In this document: positions 31,731 to 38,227 of the stretch, piece by piece | Layout: each line of letters starts with the position of its first letter | Numbering within the stretch: position 1 is the stretch's first letter | From: an uncultured Ruminiclostridium sp. | GTDB taxonomy: Bacteria; Bacillota; Clostridia; Oscillospirales; Ruminococcaceae | Length of the DNA: 38,227 nucleotides | NCBI GenBank assembly: GCA_905235805.1 | Contig: CAJOMV010000051.1 | Coordinates: 1-38,227, forward strand | Direction of reading: 5' to 3' | The notes under the pieces: generated by a model | Databases searched by the model: none | Told to the model about the DNA's origin: nothing | Seen by the model: only the letters and a program-made list of their open reading frames with translations | Made by a program: the position numbers and the translations under genes

Positions 31731-33946
31731 CGCTCCGAAAAAAGATACTGCGCAGCATTCCAAAAAATCTGTCGTTCTATATCACAGCTTCGCTTCTTAC
31801 CGCGCTGACTGTGATGATGTGGGTAGGCGCGTTTTCAGTCAGCATGACTATCGCGGATACATACGCAGACGTGTTCGAAAGCTCGGTCATCGAGGACGGT
31901 AATTTCACCGCGTCGTCGTCAATAAGCGAGACAGATATCAGGAAACTCGAAGAGGATTTTGGCGTTATCCTCGAGGAGCAGAGGTTCAGGAACACAGAGC
32001 TTTCCGGCAGCACTCTCCGCGTTTTCGCGGACACCGAAAAGCTTGATAAGAGCATCATGCTCGAAGGCTCCGGGCTGCGGGCAGACACAGATATCCTGCT
32101 CACCTATGATTTCGCGAAAGCCCATAGCATCGGCATCGGCGACAGCGTGGAGCTGTTCGGGCAGACCTTCACGGTAAGCGGACTTTGCAATAAGCCGGAC
32201 TACTCGGCAATGTACGCCGAGCTGACCGACAACTTCCCCGACAGCAGCAATTTCGGAATTGCTGTCATAACGAAAAAAGCCGCGGAGAACATCGGCGGAT
32301 TTTCGTCCTTCTATTCCGTGAAATACCTCGACGAGAGCCGAGAAAATGACTTCCGCGCGTTCGTGTACAATAATTACGGGACGCTGCAATACATAACCAG
32401 CGTATCGAACCCGAGGATAACCATGATGACCGGGAGCGGAAAGGAACTTGAAGCGGAATTTTCAGTTTACAGCCCGATGATAATGCTGGTGGCGGTCATC
32501 GTAATCGCAATGGTGCTGAGCCGCACGGTGAAACGCGAGGGTAAGACCATAGGCACGCTCATGGCTCTCGGCTATCGCAAAAGTGAGCTGACACGGTATT
32601 ACATGACCTACGCACTCATTCCCGCGATAGCCGGCGATACCCTCGGGCTTGCGCTGGCGTTTCCTTTTTCAAGGCTGTTCTGCTTCTACTTTTTCAGCTT
32701 TGCGGAGCATATAGAATACACTGTGAAAATGCCGTTCGCTATACTCGCGCTGGCGCTTCTGATACCGCTTGCCGCGTACTCGCTGACTGCGTTTATCGTG
32801 CTTTCGCGCACGCTGGGAAGTGATGTTGTACCCCTCCTGAAAGGCACGAAAAAAAGCAGGATCTCACACCTGCTCATGGGCAGCGATATGAAGCTCACCC
32901 TGCTGTACAATATCCGCGCGATAGCCTCGAATATAGCGCGAAGCCTCACGCTTCTTGTGGGCATCGCGGTCGCGGCAATGGCTGTGATAATGGCGGGAGT
33001 GTATCAGAACGCGTACGATGACGTGCTCGACAACAAGGTCCCGAAGGCTATGATGGGCGGAAAATATGAGTACGGCTTCAAGGATTTCCAGAGTGAAAAT
33101 CCCTACGGCGACTACGCGATACTTGATGTGAGCTTCGGGGTCGAGGGGAGAGACAGTTTGTTCAACCTTATCGGCTGCGACGATGACTGTGAGATAACGG
33201 ACATGGAGACGCTTTCCGGCGCGGAGCCCGATTACAGCGGATATTACATGACCACCGCGGCGGCGCAGATATTCGGCATTCGGGCGGGGGACAGCTTCAC
33301 CTTCTACAACCTTGTTTCAATGGAAAGAACGACTGTAACGATAAGCGACATCGTGAAGAACGATATCCTGTCGCTTGTGATAACGAATAAGAAAAATGCG
33401 GCGGATATCCTCGGCAGAAGCGAAAACGAGTTCAACAACATCATCAGCTATACGCCGCTCGAGATACCGGACGAGCTGCTCATAAAGAGCGCGTCTCTCG
33501 ACGATTACAGGAAGAGCGTGGAAAACACGTTCCGCGCCGCGAAGGTGGTGCTGAATATCGTCAAGGTCATCGGTATGATGATATGTCTGCTTGTTTCGGT
33601 TATGCTGGCGGGAATGCTCATTGAGGAGAACCGCCGGAGCATATCGATGCTTGAAGTGCTCGGCTGGCGCGGGGGCGAGATACGGCGGCTCGCGCTGACC
33701 TCGAACCACCTTATCGTGCCTGTGGGATTTCTTCTCGGAGTGCCGCTGGGGATAGGGCTTGCAAAGGCTATCGCCGCCGCGAGCGCTGAATCGAACGGAA
33801 TGATCATGACCATGGTGCTTACCCCGACCGCGTTTCTGGTAAGCCTGCTTATCGTGACGGCGTCGTATGCGCTGTCGCTGCTGCTTGCGGGAAGAAAGCT
33901 ACATAAGGTCGATATGGTCGAGTGCCTGAAGGAAAACAGGGAGTAA
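31727..33946 (+). CDS. FtsX-domain ABC transporter permease
   Basis: A 739-aa permease. A first hydrophobic segment at about 17-40 is followed by a large extracellular region (about 42-245). Three segments come next at about 250-270, 295-325 and 340-365. A second short N-terminal-like segment lies at about 400-425, then another extracellular region, and three final segments from about 615 to 730. The two FtsX halves are of the MacB/LolC mechanotransmission type. The product pairs with the ATPase just upstream. No histidine kinase or regulator of the Bce type is adjacent, so the substrate is open. Confidence 0.9.
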   Translation: MTLRKKILRSIPKNLSFYITASLLTALTVMMWVGAFSVSMTIADTYADVFESSVIEDGNFTASSSISETDIRKLEEDFGVILEEQRFRNTELSGSTLRVFADTEKLDKSIMLEGSGLRADTDILLTYDFAKAHSIGIGDSVELFGQTFTVSGLCNKPDYSAMYAELTDNFPDSSNFGIAVITKKAAENIGGFSSFYSVKYLDESRENDFRAFVYNNYGTLQYITSVSNPRITMMTGSGKELEAEFSVYSPMIMLVAVIVIAMVLSRTVKREGKTIGTLMALGYRKSELTRYYMTYALIPAIAGDTLGLALAFPFSRLFCFYFFSFAEHIEYTVKMPFAILALALLIPLAAYSLTAFIVLSRTLGSDVVPLLKGTKKSRISHLLMGSDMKLTLLYNIRAIASNIARSLTLLVGIAVAAMAVIMAGVYQNAYDDVLDNKVPKAMMGGKYEYGFKDFQSENPYGDYAILDVSFGVEGRDSLFNLIGCDDDCEITDMETLSGAEPDYSGYYMTTAAAQIFGIRAGDSFTFYNLVSMERTTVTISDIVKNDILSLVITNKKNAADILGRSENEFNNIISYTPLEIPDELLIKSASLDDYRKSVENTFRAAKVVLNIVKVIGMMICLLVSVMLAGMLIEENRRSISMLEVLGWRGGEIRRLALTSNHLIVPVGFLLGVPLGIGLAKAIAAASAESNGMIMTMVLTPTAFLVSLLIVTASYALSLLLAGRKLHKVDMVECLKENRE

Positions 33947-33971
33947 AGAGAGGCGTTCCGCGCTGTTCGGA

Positions 33972-34718
33972 TCATTCCGACAGGTATTTCATCAGCGCCT
34001 TCAGGTAAAATGCCGGGTGCTCGTGTATCAGCTGACCGTGCCCCATTCCTCTGAACATTCTCACCTTTATGTCCGGCAGATACCGGTGCAGCAGCTTCAC
34101 GCTCTTCAGCGGGTATGGTTCATTCCCGCCGAGCCAGAACATTATATCGGCGCTTGTGTTCCGCAGCTCACTGCGCACCTCGAAGTCATACACATCACGG
34201 CAGCAGTTTCGTATCGTTTCGCTTTTCACACCGGTAAACAGCATCTCCGCAACGCTGTTGTTGCCCTTGCCGAAAACACTGTCGGCAATGCGGTCAGGGA
34301 CAGTGCGCCCCGACTGCATATACCGTATGCCGTGAACAAACAGGGCTGTGTAAAATGGGGCGAGGGCGCCGAGCTTTACACAAAATGCCGCGTCAAGATG
34401 CACTTTGTCTGCTGTGATATTTCCGCGCTGCAGGAGCTCCACTGTTATGCTTCCTCCGAGAGAAAACCCTGACAGTGCGTATAGATGACCGCCGAAATTC
34501 TCACCGACATATTTCTCGATCTTACGGCAGGAATCATCGAGCGAGCAAAACACGGTATCACCGCACGGGTCATGTCCGTCAAGCACCGCCAGTATCACAA
34601 AGTATCTCTCCGCAAGCCGCGGCGCAATGTTCCCGTAGCATATCTCCGCCGTCGTTGCCATGCCGTGTATCAGCATGACGGGCGGAGCTTTTTTATTTCC
34701 GTATGTTAAAAATCTCAT
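33972..34718 (-). CDS. alpha/beta hydrolase (paralogue of 29509-30276)
   Basis: A 248-aa protein with GGAG upstream of ATG 34718. VMLIHGMATTAE is the oxyanion-hole region, GFSLGGS the nucleophile elbow (Ser near 93), and RGMGHGQLIHE carries the catalytic His near the C-terminus. It is similar over its length to the hydrolase at 29.5 kb (CRKIEKYVGENFGG, LLQRG). It is convergent with the FtsX gene, 25 bases away with no clear terminator. Its promoter carries an operator and is divergent from the third hydrolase. Confidence 0.82.
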   Translation of the reverse strand: MRFLTYGNKKAPPVMLIHGMATTAEICYGNIAPRLAERYFVILAVLDGHDPCGDTVFCSLDDSCRKIEKYVGENFGGHLYALSGFSLGGSITVELLQRGNITADKVHLDAAFCVKLGALAPFYTALFVHGIRYMQSGRTVPDRIADSVFGKGNNSVAEMLFTGVKSETIRNCCRDVYDFEVRSELRNTSADIMFWLGGNEPYPLKSVKLLHRYLPDIKVRMFRGMGHGQLIHEHPAFYLKALMKYLSE

Positions 34719-34766
34719 ATCCGCTTTCTCCGTTCAGAACGGTACCGCTGAATTTACACAAATTTT

Positions 34767-34782
34767 GTTAGTGCTTGCTAAC
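34767..34782. promoter_or_regulatory. operator, site 5
   Basis: GTTAGTGCTTGCTAAC (complement GTTAGCAAGCACTAAC on the minus strand), six bases downstream of the minus-strand -10. Confidence 0.74.
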
Positions 34783-34788
34783 TGTTAT

Positions 34789-34817
34789 ATAATAGCACAT
34801 CATGCCCGGAATGTCAA
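34789..34817 (-). promoter_or_regulatory. promoter of the minus-strand hydrolase
   Basis: On the minus strand TTGACA (34812-34817), 17 bases, TATTAT (34789-34794) with TGC before it. Confidence 0.78.
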
Positions 34818-34851
34818 TATATTTGCCGAAAAGCAGGAACGCATTCTGAGG

Positions 34852-34880
34852 TTGACATATCTGTAAAAATGTGATATTAT
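34852..34880 (+). promoter_or_regulatory. promoter of the plus-strand hydrolase
   Basis: TTGACA (34852-34857), 17 bases, TATTAT (34875-34880) with TGA before it. Confidence 0.78.
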
Positions 34881-34886
34881 AATGAA

Positions 34887-34902
34887 GTTAGCTGTTGCTA
34901 AT
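34887..34902. promoter_or_regulatory. operator, site 6
   Basis: GTTAGCTGTTGCTAAT, six bases after the -10. Its centre is 120 bases from that of site 5, so the two divergent promoters are each covered by their own site. Confidence 0.72.
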
Positions 34903-34927
34903 CATTTTATAACGGAGGATAAATATT

Positions 34928-35830
34928 ATGGATCTTGCTTCTGTCGATATGAAAAAGGAATTCGAGGAATACAACAAGGTCGCACCGAAGCAGACAGTCT
35001 CGCTTCTCGGCAGCGACTTTGTGTACCGCTATTACAAAAACCCGGATCCCGCAGTGAAAGCTACTGTTGTAATGCTTGCGGGCGGTTCGGGGATCGGGGA
35101 CGGCTTCTTTGCGTTCGCGAAGTGCTTTATGGAGCGGTATTCCCTGATAAACTTCAATTATCCTATGGGCTACACAGACAACGAAAAGCTGTCCGACGCT
35201 GTCGCGGAGCTGATAAAATACCTCAAAGCCGAAAATGTCTATTTCTGGGGACAGTCTTACGGCGGAGCGCTCGCGCAGATAATCGCGAAACGCCACCCCG
35301 AGGTCGTGCGCGGACTGATACTGACATCGACCGCGTCTATGTCTAACAATATCCGCTTTGAGGGTATGAGTTGCCTTGTGAGAATGTTCGGCGAGGAAAA
35401 GGAAGAAAAGAATATCAGGACCTATAAAAAGTTCCCGATGTCGCTGCTTCCGGTGATCATGAACCTCGCGTTCAAGAAGCATTTAAAGGACAATCCCGGC
35501 GCGCAGAAAGCGATAAAGGGACTGCTTGAGCAGGTAAAGCCCGACCTGACGAAGGAGTATTTCTGTCACATGTCACACCTGCTCGGCGATCTGCGAAATC
35601 ATCTCGGAACACATCACAAGCAGGATTTTGAGTATCTGAAGGGTCGTGTGCTCATCATCGAGCCGGACGATGACGCGACATTCACCGCAGACATAAAGGA
35701 CGAGCTTATCAATATGATGCCGGAGCCGACAGTGCTGCGGGAGATCCCGGGCGGTCACCTCGCAATGATGCTCGATACCGACGGTTTTATGAAGATCATC
35801 AACGACTTTATGGATAAGCAGACATTCTGA
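34928..35830 (+). CDS. alpha/beta hydrolase
   Basis: A 300-aa protein with ACGGAGGAT before the ATG. VVMLAGGSGIGDGFF is the oxyanion-hole region, FWGQSYGGALAQ the nucleophile elbow (Ser near 109), VLIIEPDDDATF carries the acid, and PGGHLAMM the catalytic His. It is less similar to the other two hydrolases and belongs to the general esterase/lipase-like group. No signal peptide. Substrate unknown. Probably monocistronic, since a separate promoter precedes the next gene. Confidence 0.83.
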   Translation: MDLASVDMKKEFEEYNKVAPKQTVSLLGSDFVYRYYKNPDPAVKATVVMLAGGSGIGDGFFAFAKCFMERYSLINFNYPMGYTDNEKLSDAVAELIKYLKAENVYFWGQSYGGALAQIIAKRHPEVVRGLILTSTASMSNNIRFEGMSCLVRMFGEEKEEKNIRTYKKFPMSLLPVIMNLAFKKHLKDNPGAQKAIKGLLEQVKPDLTKEYFCHMSHLLGDLRNHLGTHHKQDFEYLKGRVLIIEPDDDATFTADIKDELINMMPEPTVLREIPGGHLAMMLDTDGFMKIINDFMDKQTF

Positions 35831-35903
35831 ACGCAGAGCGGATATTATCACAGGCTTGATCAAACAAAGCCCGCTGACGCGCCTTTTTTCCCGGAAAAAT
35901 GTA

Positions 35904-35932
35904 TTGACTTATGAACAAAAAAGTGATATACT
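35904..35932 (+). promoter_or_regulatory. promoter of the SnoaL-like/MFS unit
   Basis: TTGACT (35904-35909), 17 bases, TATACT (35927-35932) preceded by TGA. Confidence 0.7.
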
Positions 35933-35944
35933 TATTGAACACAG

Positions 35945-35960
35945 GTCATCGGCTGATGAT
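35945..35960. promoter_or_regulatory. palindrome in the SnoaL-like gene leader
   Basis: GTCATCGGCTGATGAT contains the palindrome TCATC-GGCT-GATGA twelve bases after the -10. It is not of the GTTAG type; it could be an operator for a different regulator. Confidence 0.4.
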
Positions 35961-35984
35961 AAAAAATATACGGAGGTATTACTT

Positions 35985-36347
35985 ATGTACAATATAGCTG
36001 ACAGGTACTTGCAGGCGGCAAAGAACAAGGATATAAACGCGCTCGGTGATATTTTTACCGCGGACGCTGTTTATATTGAGATCACCGGAGCCACATATAA
36101 CGGCATCGGTCAGATCATGGAGTGGTTCAGGCAGAAAAGCGATAACGGAAACGTAAACGCGTGGGATATACGGAAAATCGTCCAGAGCGGTGAAAACGGT
36201 GCTGTGCAGGCATACTATGAGTACAGAACGTCAAACGGCGAAACAACATCTTATGACTGTGTAATTCTTATTGAGACAGCAGAAGGAAAGATCAAGCGCT
36301 GGAGCGAGTTTTCACAGACTGTGAACAAAACCTATCCGCTTCAGTGA
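35985..36347 (+). CDS. SnoaL-like / NTF2-fold protein
   Basis: A 120-aa protein from ATG 35985 with ACGGAGG upstream; an earlier frame start would lie before the promoter and is rejected. YLQAAKNKDINALGDIFTADAVYIEITGATYNG and the alternating strands that follow (YYEYRTSNGET, CVILIETAEGKIKRWSEFSQ) are typical of the small cone-shaped SnoaL-like fold. Members are small enzymes or ligand-binding proteins; no catalytic residues can be assigned. It is probably cotranscribed with the MFS gene 150 bases later. Confidence 0.75.
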   Translation: MYNIADRYLQAAKNKDINALGDIFTADAVYIEITGATYNGIGQIMEWFRQKSDNGNVNAWDIRKIVQSGENGAVQAYYEYRTSNGETTSYDCVILIETAEGKIKRWSEFSQTVNKTYPLQ

Positions 36348-36375
36348 TTTGACATGATCCAAAAGGAGGCACGAT

Positions 36376-36414
36376 ATGCTGCTCATCAATGATACAGCTC
36401 CATGCAAGGTCTGA
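36376..36414 (+). CDS. 12-codon leader peptide of the MFS exporter gene
   Basis: AAAGGAGG lies seven bases before ATG 36376, opening MLLINDTAPCKV and a TGA at 36412-36414. This is a better ribosome site than most in the window, placed 85 bases before the exporter start. The last codons and the stop are within the left arm of a long hairpin, so translation of the leader would open it. It looks like the regulatory leader of a translational attenuator. Confidence 0.55.
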   Translation: MLLINDTAPCKV

Positions 36415-36497
36415 GGACGCCGCATGGAGGAACAGCCTGACGGCTGAAGTCCTCGGACTTTGCATTCCCGATAAAATAATATCAAAGGAGCAAAGTC
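36398..36497 (+). promoter_or_regulatory. candidate translational attenuator of the MFS gene
   Basis: Four pairings can form. (a) 36398-36405 with 36422-36429, CTCCATGC/GCATGGAG, exact. (b) 36402-36418 with 36449-36465, 17 consecutive pairs including two G-U. (c) 36433-36437 with 36442-36446, CAGCC/GGCTG. (d) 36456-36463 with 36490-36497, GACTTTGC/GCAAAGTC, exact, covering the end of the exporter's GGAG and its spacer. (a) and (b) exclude each other, as do (b) and (d). This is the layout of erm- and mef-type attenuators, where drug-stalled ribosomes on the leader reset the RNA. There is no T-run, so translational rather than transcriptional control is more likely. Confidence 0.6.
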
Positions 36498-36499
36498 AA

Positions 36500-37774
36500 A
36501 TGAATAAACTTAAAACATATATCCTACTCTGGGCTACCCAGTCTTTTTCCGCTCTCGGCAGCGGTATGACGAGCTACGCGCTTGTGCTGTGGCTGTATCT
36601 TGACAGCGGCTCGGCGCTTAAAACGGCGCTGCTGTCGATATGCTCTTATGCGCCGTACGTCATAATGAGCATTTTCGCGGGTTCGCTGACTGACCGGCTG
36701 AACAAGAAGCGTACTATGCTCGTATGCGACCTTATCGCCGCAGTCGGTACTGTCGCTGTGTTGCTGCTTATAAAGACCGACAGCATGCAGCCGTGGCATT
36801 TGTACATTATCAATGCCGTGAACGGGCTGATGAACACGGTCCAGCAGCCGGCAAGCGAGGTCGCGGCAACGATGCTGATACCGAGGGAGCACTATCAGAA
36901 AACAAGCGGTATGCGCTCATTCTCACGATCGCTTAATGGCATACTCACCCCGATAATTGCAACGGCGCTGTTTTCGTTTGCGGGTATCGATACGGTCATA
37001 GCGGTGGATCTGCTGACATTCGGCATTGCGTTTCTTTCGCTCCTGCTGTTTATCAGAATACCCGAACCGCCTGAGTCCGATGACCGGAAAGAGAGCGTTT
37101 TGTCAGCCTCAAAAGCGGGACTGAAATGGCTTAAAAGCAATCCGCTCATACTGTGGCTGATACTTTTCTTATCCTGCATAAACCTTGTGGCTTCAGCATA
37201 CGACGCAGCGCTTCCGGCGATGATACTCTCAAAGACGAACGGCGGTGAAGCTGTTCTCGGTGCCGTCAACACCTGTGTCGGCATTGCAACGCTTGTCGGC
37301 AGTGTGTTGGTAACTCTGATACCCGCGCCTAAAGATCGGGTAAAAGCAATTTGTGTATCGCTTTTCATATCAATGAGCACGGAGAACTTTTTGCTTGCGC
37401 TCGGAGATACGCCGCCGATATGGTGTATCGGCGCGGTTCTCGGCTGGATAATGATACCATTGATGAATGCGAATATGGACGTTATCTTCCGTACAACTAT
37501 CCCCGCCGAGATGCAGGGAAGAGTCTATTCATGCAGGAATACCCTACAGTTCTTTACGATACCGATAGGCTTTTTGCTCGGCGGTCTATTGACCGATGAA
37601 GTGTTCGAGCCGTTCATGAGCAGCTGCAATTCCTCGTTCCTGACAGCGCTGTTCGGTGAGGGCAAGGGCTCCGGAGCAGCAATGCTGTTCTTTGTAATGG
37701 GTATCGCGGGAGTTCTGATATGTATTGTCTTTTCCGCGGTTCTGAGCAGGTACAAATGGACAGATAATACTTAA
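36500..37774 (+). CDS. MFS efflux transporter, Mef-like
   Basis: A 424-aa protein from ATG 36500, with GGAG nine bases upstream; the frame stays open for 37 codons before it, through the attenuator, and these are rejected. About 12 hydrophobic segments; ILLWATQSFSALGSGMTSYAL opens the first and AGSLTDRLNKKRTMLVCDL is the loop 2-3 motif. The plan resembles the MFS_1/MFS_3 macrolide-efflux (Mef) group; the actual drug is unknown. A leader peptide and hairpins precede it, which fits induction by a ribosome-targeting antibiotic (inference). Confidence 0.85.
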   Translation: MNKLKTYILLWATQSFSALGSGMTSYALVLWLYLDSGSALKTALLSICSYAPYVIMSIFAGSLTDRLNKKRTMLVCDLIAAVGTVAVLLLIKTDSMQPWHLYIINAVNGLMNTVQQPASEVAATMLIPREHYQKTSGMRSFSRSLNGILTPIIATALFSFAGIDTVIAVDLLTFGIAFLSLLLFIRIPEPPESDDRKESVLSASKAGLKWLKSNPLILWLILFLSCINLVASAYDAALPAMILSKTNGGEAVLGAVNTCVGIATLVGSVLVTLIPAPKDRVKAICVSLFISMSTENFLLALGDTPPIWCIGAVLGWIMIPLMNANMDVIFRTTIPAEMQGRVYSCRNTLQFFTIPIGFLLGGLLTDEVFEPFMSSCNSSFLTALFGEGKGSGAAMLFFVMGIAGVLICIVFSAVLSRYKWTDNT

Positions 37775-37780
37775 AAACAA

Positions 37781-37816
37781 AACACCGTCTTTCTCCATAA
37801 CGGGGAAGACGGTGTT
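37781..37816. terminator. intrinsic terminator after the MFS gene
   Basis: AACACCGTCTT (37781-37791) pairs with AAGACGGTGTT (37806-37816), eleven pairs, followed by ATCTTTATT; on the minus strand a TTTTGTTTTT run follows, so it may work both ways. Confidence 0.75.
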
Positions 37817-37914
37817 ATCTTTATTCAGAGTATTGGCTGATCGTATTGCTTCTTTATCAGCTTGTTGTATGCGTTCCGAGCTTGTCCGGCGGTGAGATGC
37901 AGCCGAGGCAGAAA

Positions 37915-37947
37915 AATACCGCCTCGAACAAAGTCCGAGACGGTATT
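37915..37947 (-). terminator. intrinsic terminator, minus strand
   Basis: AATACCG-CTCG (37915-37926) pairs with CGAG-CGGTATT (37936-37947) with one mismatch; on the minus strand TTTTT ends the stem (TATTTTTC). The interval 37817-38138 otherwise holds only this hairpin, the one at 38092-38118 and a doubtful 77-codon minus-strand frame. Confidence 0.55.
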
Positions 37948-38091
37948 CGCCGCGGGGCGCTCCCCGCTGTCTCTGCCGAACGCTTTAGATTTTTTGCTCT
38001 GAGAGATTAAACTGCTTTTAATGCTACATGGAACTTGTTCAGCAAAAGCATCTTTCAAAAAATAAAACAGTCAATGTTTTCAATAGAAACC

Positions 38092-38118
38092 CCCGCCGAA
38101 GCTTGTACCTCGGCAGGG
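38092..38118 (-). terminator. terminator after the recombinase gene
   Basis: CCC-GCCGA (38092-38099) pairs with TCGGC-A-GGG (38110-38118). On the minus strand the stem is followed by GTTTCTATTG. It lies 21 bases past the stop of the partial recombinase gene. Confidence 0.6.
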
Positions 38119-38138
38119 TAAACCAAAGGAGAACTATA

Positions 38139-38227
38139 TCATTCAAGCACCTTCTTGGTCTGGAACCCACCGATGAAGGTGATCCTGATGGTGTGTTTGT
38201 CAATGACATCTATCCGCTCTATGAAAC
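38139..38227 (-). CDS. probable site-specific (serine) recombinase, C-terminal fragment
   Basis: Twenty-eight codons and a TGA at 38139-38141 enter from the right edge on the minus strand. FIERIDVIDKHTIRITFIGG and a short basic tail resemble the last strands of large serine recombinases in Firmicutes (from memory). Only the tail is inside the window, so the identification is tentative. If right, an integrated element begins just to the right, and the 37.8-38.1 kb terminators mark its boundary side. Confidence 0.5.
   Translation of the reverse strand, partial: FIERIDVIDKHTIRITFIGGFQTKKVLE

Noticed and set aside
33947-33971. terminator between the convergent FtsX and hydrolase genes
   Set aside because: Only 25 bases, with no stem long enough and no T-run.
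36349-36377. TTGACA at 36349 as a promoter for the MFS leader
   Set aside because: The hexamer 17 bases later (CGATAT) is poor and the start would fall inside the leader ORF, removing its ribosome site.
36398-36497. T-box or transcriptional terminator before the MFS gene
   Set aside because: No T-box specifier or antiterminator consensus and no T-run after the long stem; a translational attenuator fits better.
37825-38058. 77-codon minus-strand frame between the MFS gene and the recombinase
   Set aside because: A minus-strand terminator hairpin with T5 (37915-37947) lies inside it, the ribosome site is poor and I recognise no domain. It may be a decayed fragment near an element boundary.
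1-38227. CRISPR array, tRNA or rRNA genes, prophage structural genes
   Set aside because: No regularly spaced repeats, no tRNA-like cloverleaf or rRNA-like stretch was noticed, and apart from the toxin-like pair and the recombinase tail there are no phage-type genes.

Overview
The window reads as chromosome of a GC-rich anaerobic Firmicute of class Clostridia, most like the Ruminococcus/Oscillospiraceae group. This is inferred from the strict AGGAGG-type ribosome sites, consensus TTGACA/TATAAT promoters, a complete anaerobic-type (cbi) cobalamin operon, and families common in gut Clostridia (DUF6110-like protein next to a P1B ATPase, HTH-tailed hypothetical, MuF/LXG-type toxin domain). The species is not identified. 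No rRNA, tRNA or CRISPR array is visible.

Layout. 1-2.6 kb: an inverted-repeat segment with a terminator, then three minus-strand hypotheticals (HTH-tailed protein, membrane protein, zinc-ribbon membrane protein). 2.6-7.4 kb: a two-gene minus-strand signalling operon, a Cache/HD-GYP/receiver protein (c-di-GMP hydrolysis) followed by a 7TM hybrid histidine kinase with receiver and HPt domains. 7.4-13.6 kb: a plus-strand operon with a rifampicin-phosphotransferase-like protein, a MATE exporter, a ketopantoate-reductase-like enzyme and two small membrane proteins. 13.6-24.4 kb: a cobalamin-riboswitch operon in which successive genes nearly all overlap: cbiD, cobM/cbiF, cbiG, cobJ/cbiH, cobK/cbiJ, a cbiE-cbiT fusion, cbiA, cbiB, cobD, cbiP. 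The one further ring-pathway gene, cbiC, sits convergently on the other strand behind a P1B metal ATPase and a DUF6110-like gene (24.4-27.4 kb), with a separate promoter. 27.4-28.2 kb: another six-TM membrane protein. 28.4-29.25 kb: an AT-rich pair that looks like a decapitated polymorphic-toxin domain (HExxH zincin) plus a HEAT-like immunity protein. 29.4-37.8 kb: three alpha/beta hydrolases, a SAM methyltransferase, a MacB/FtsX-type ABC exporter, a SnoaL-like protein and an MFS exporter. 37.8-38.2 kb: terminators and the C-terminal tail of a probable site-specific recombinase running off the window.

The main finding is a shared operator. Six promoters carry a 16-bp palindrome GTTAG-N6-CTAAY immediately downstream of an extended -10 box with a 17-bp spacer: before the RPH/MATE operon, the DUF6110/ATPase/cbiC operon, the six-TM protein, the hydrolase at 29.5 kb, and both divergent hydrolases at 34.7/34.9 kb. 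No TetR or MarR gene is in the window, so this looks like a local regulon under an unseen repressor joining efflux, antibiotic-modification-like, hydrolase, metal-transport and one cobalamin gene. A second finding is a probable translational attenuator (12-codon leader plus competing hairpins) in front of the MFS exporter at 36.4-36.5 kb.
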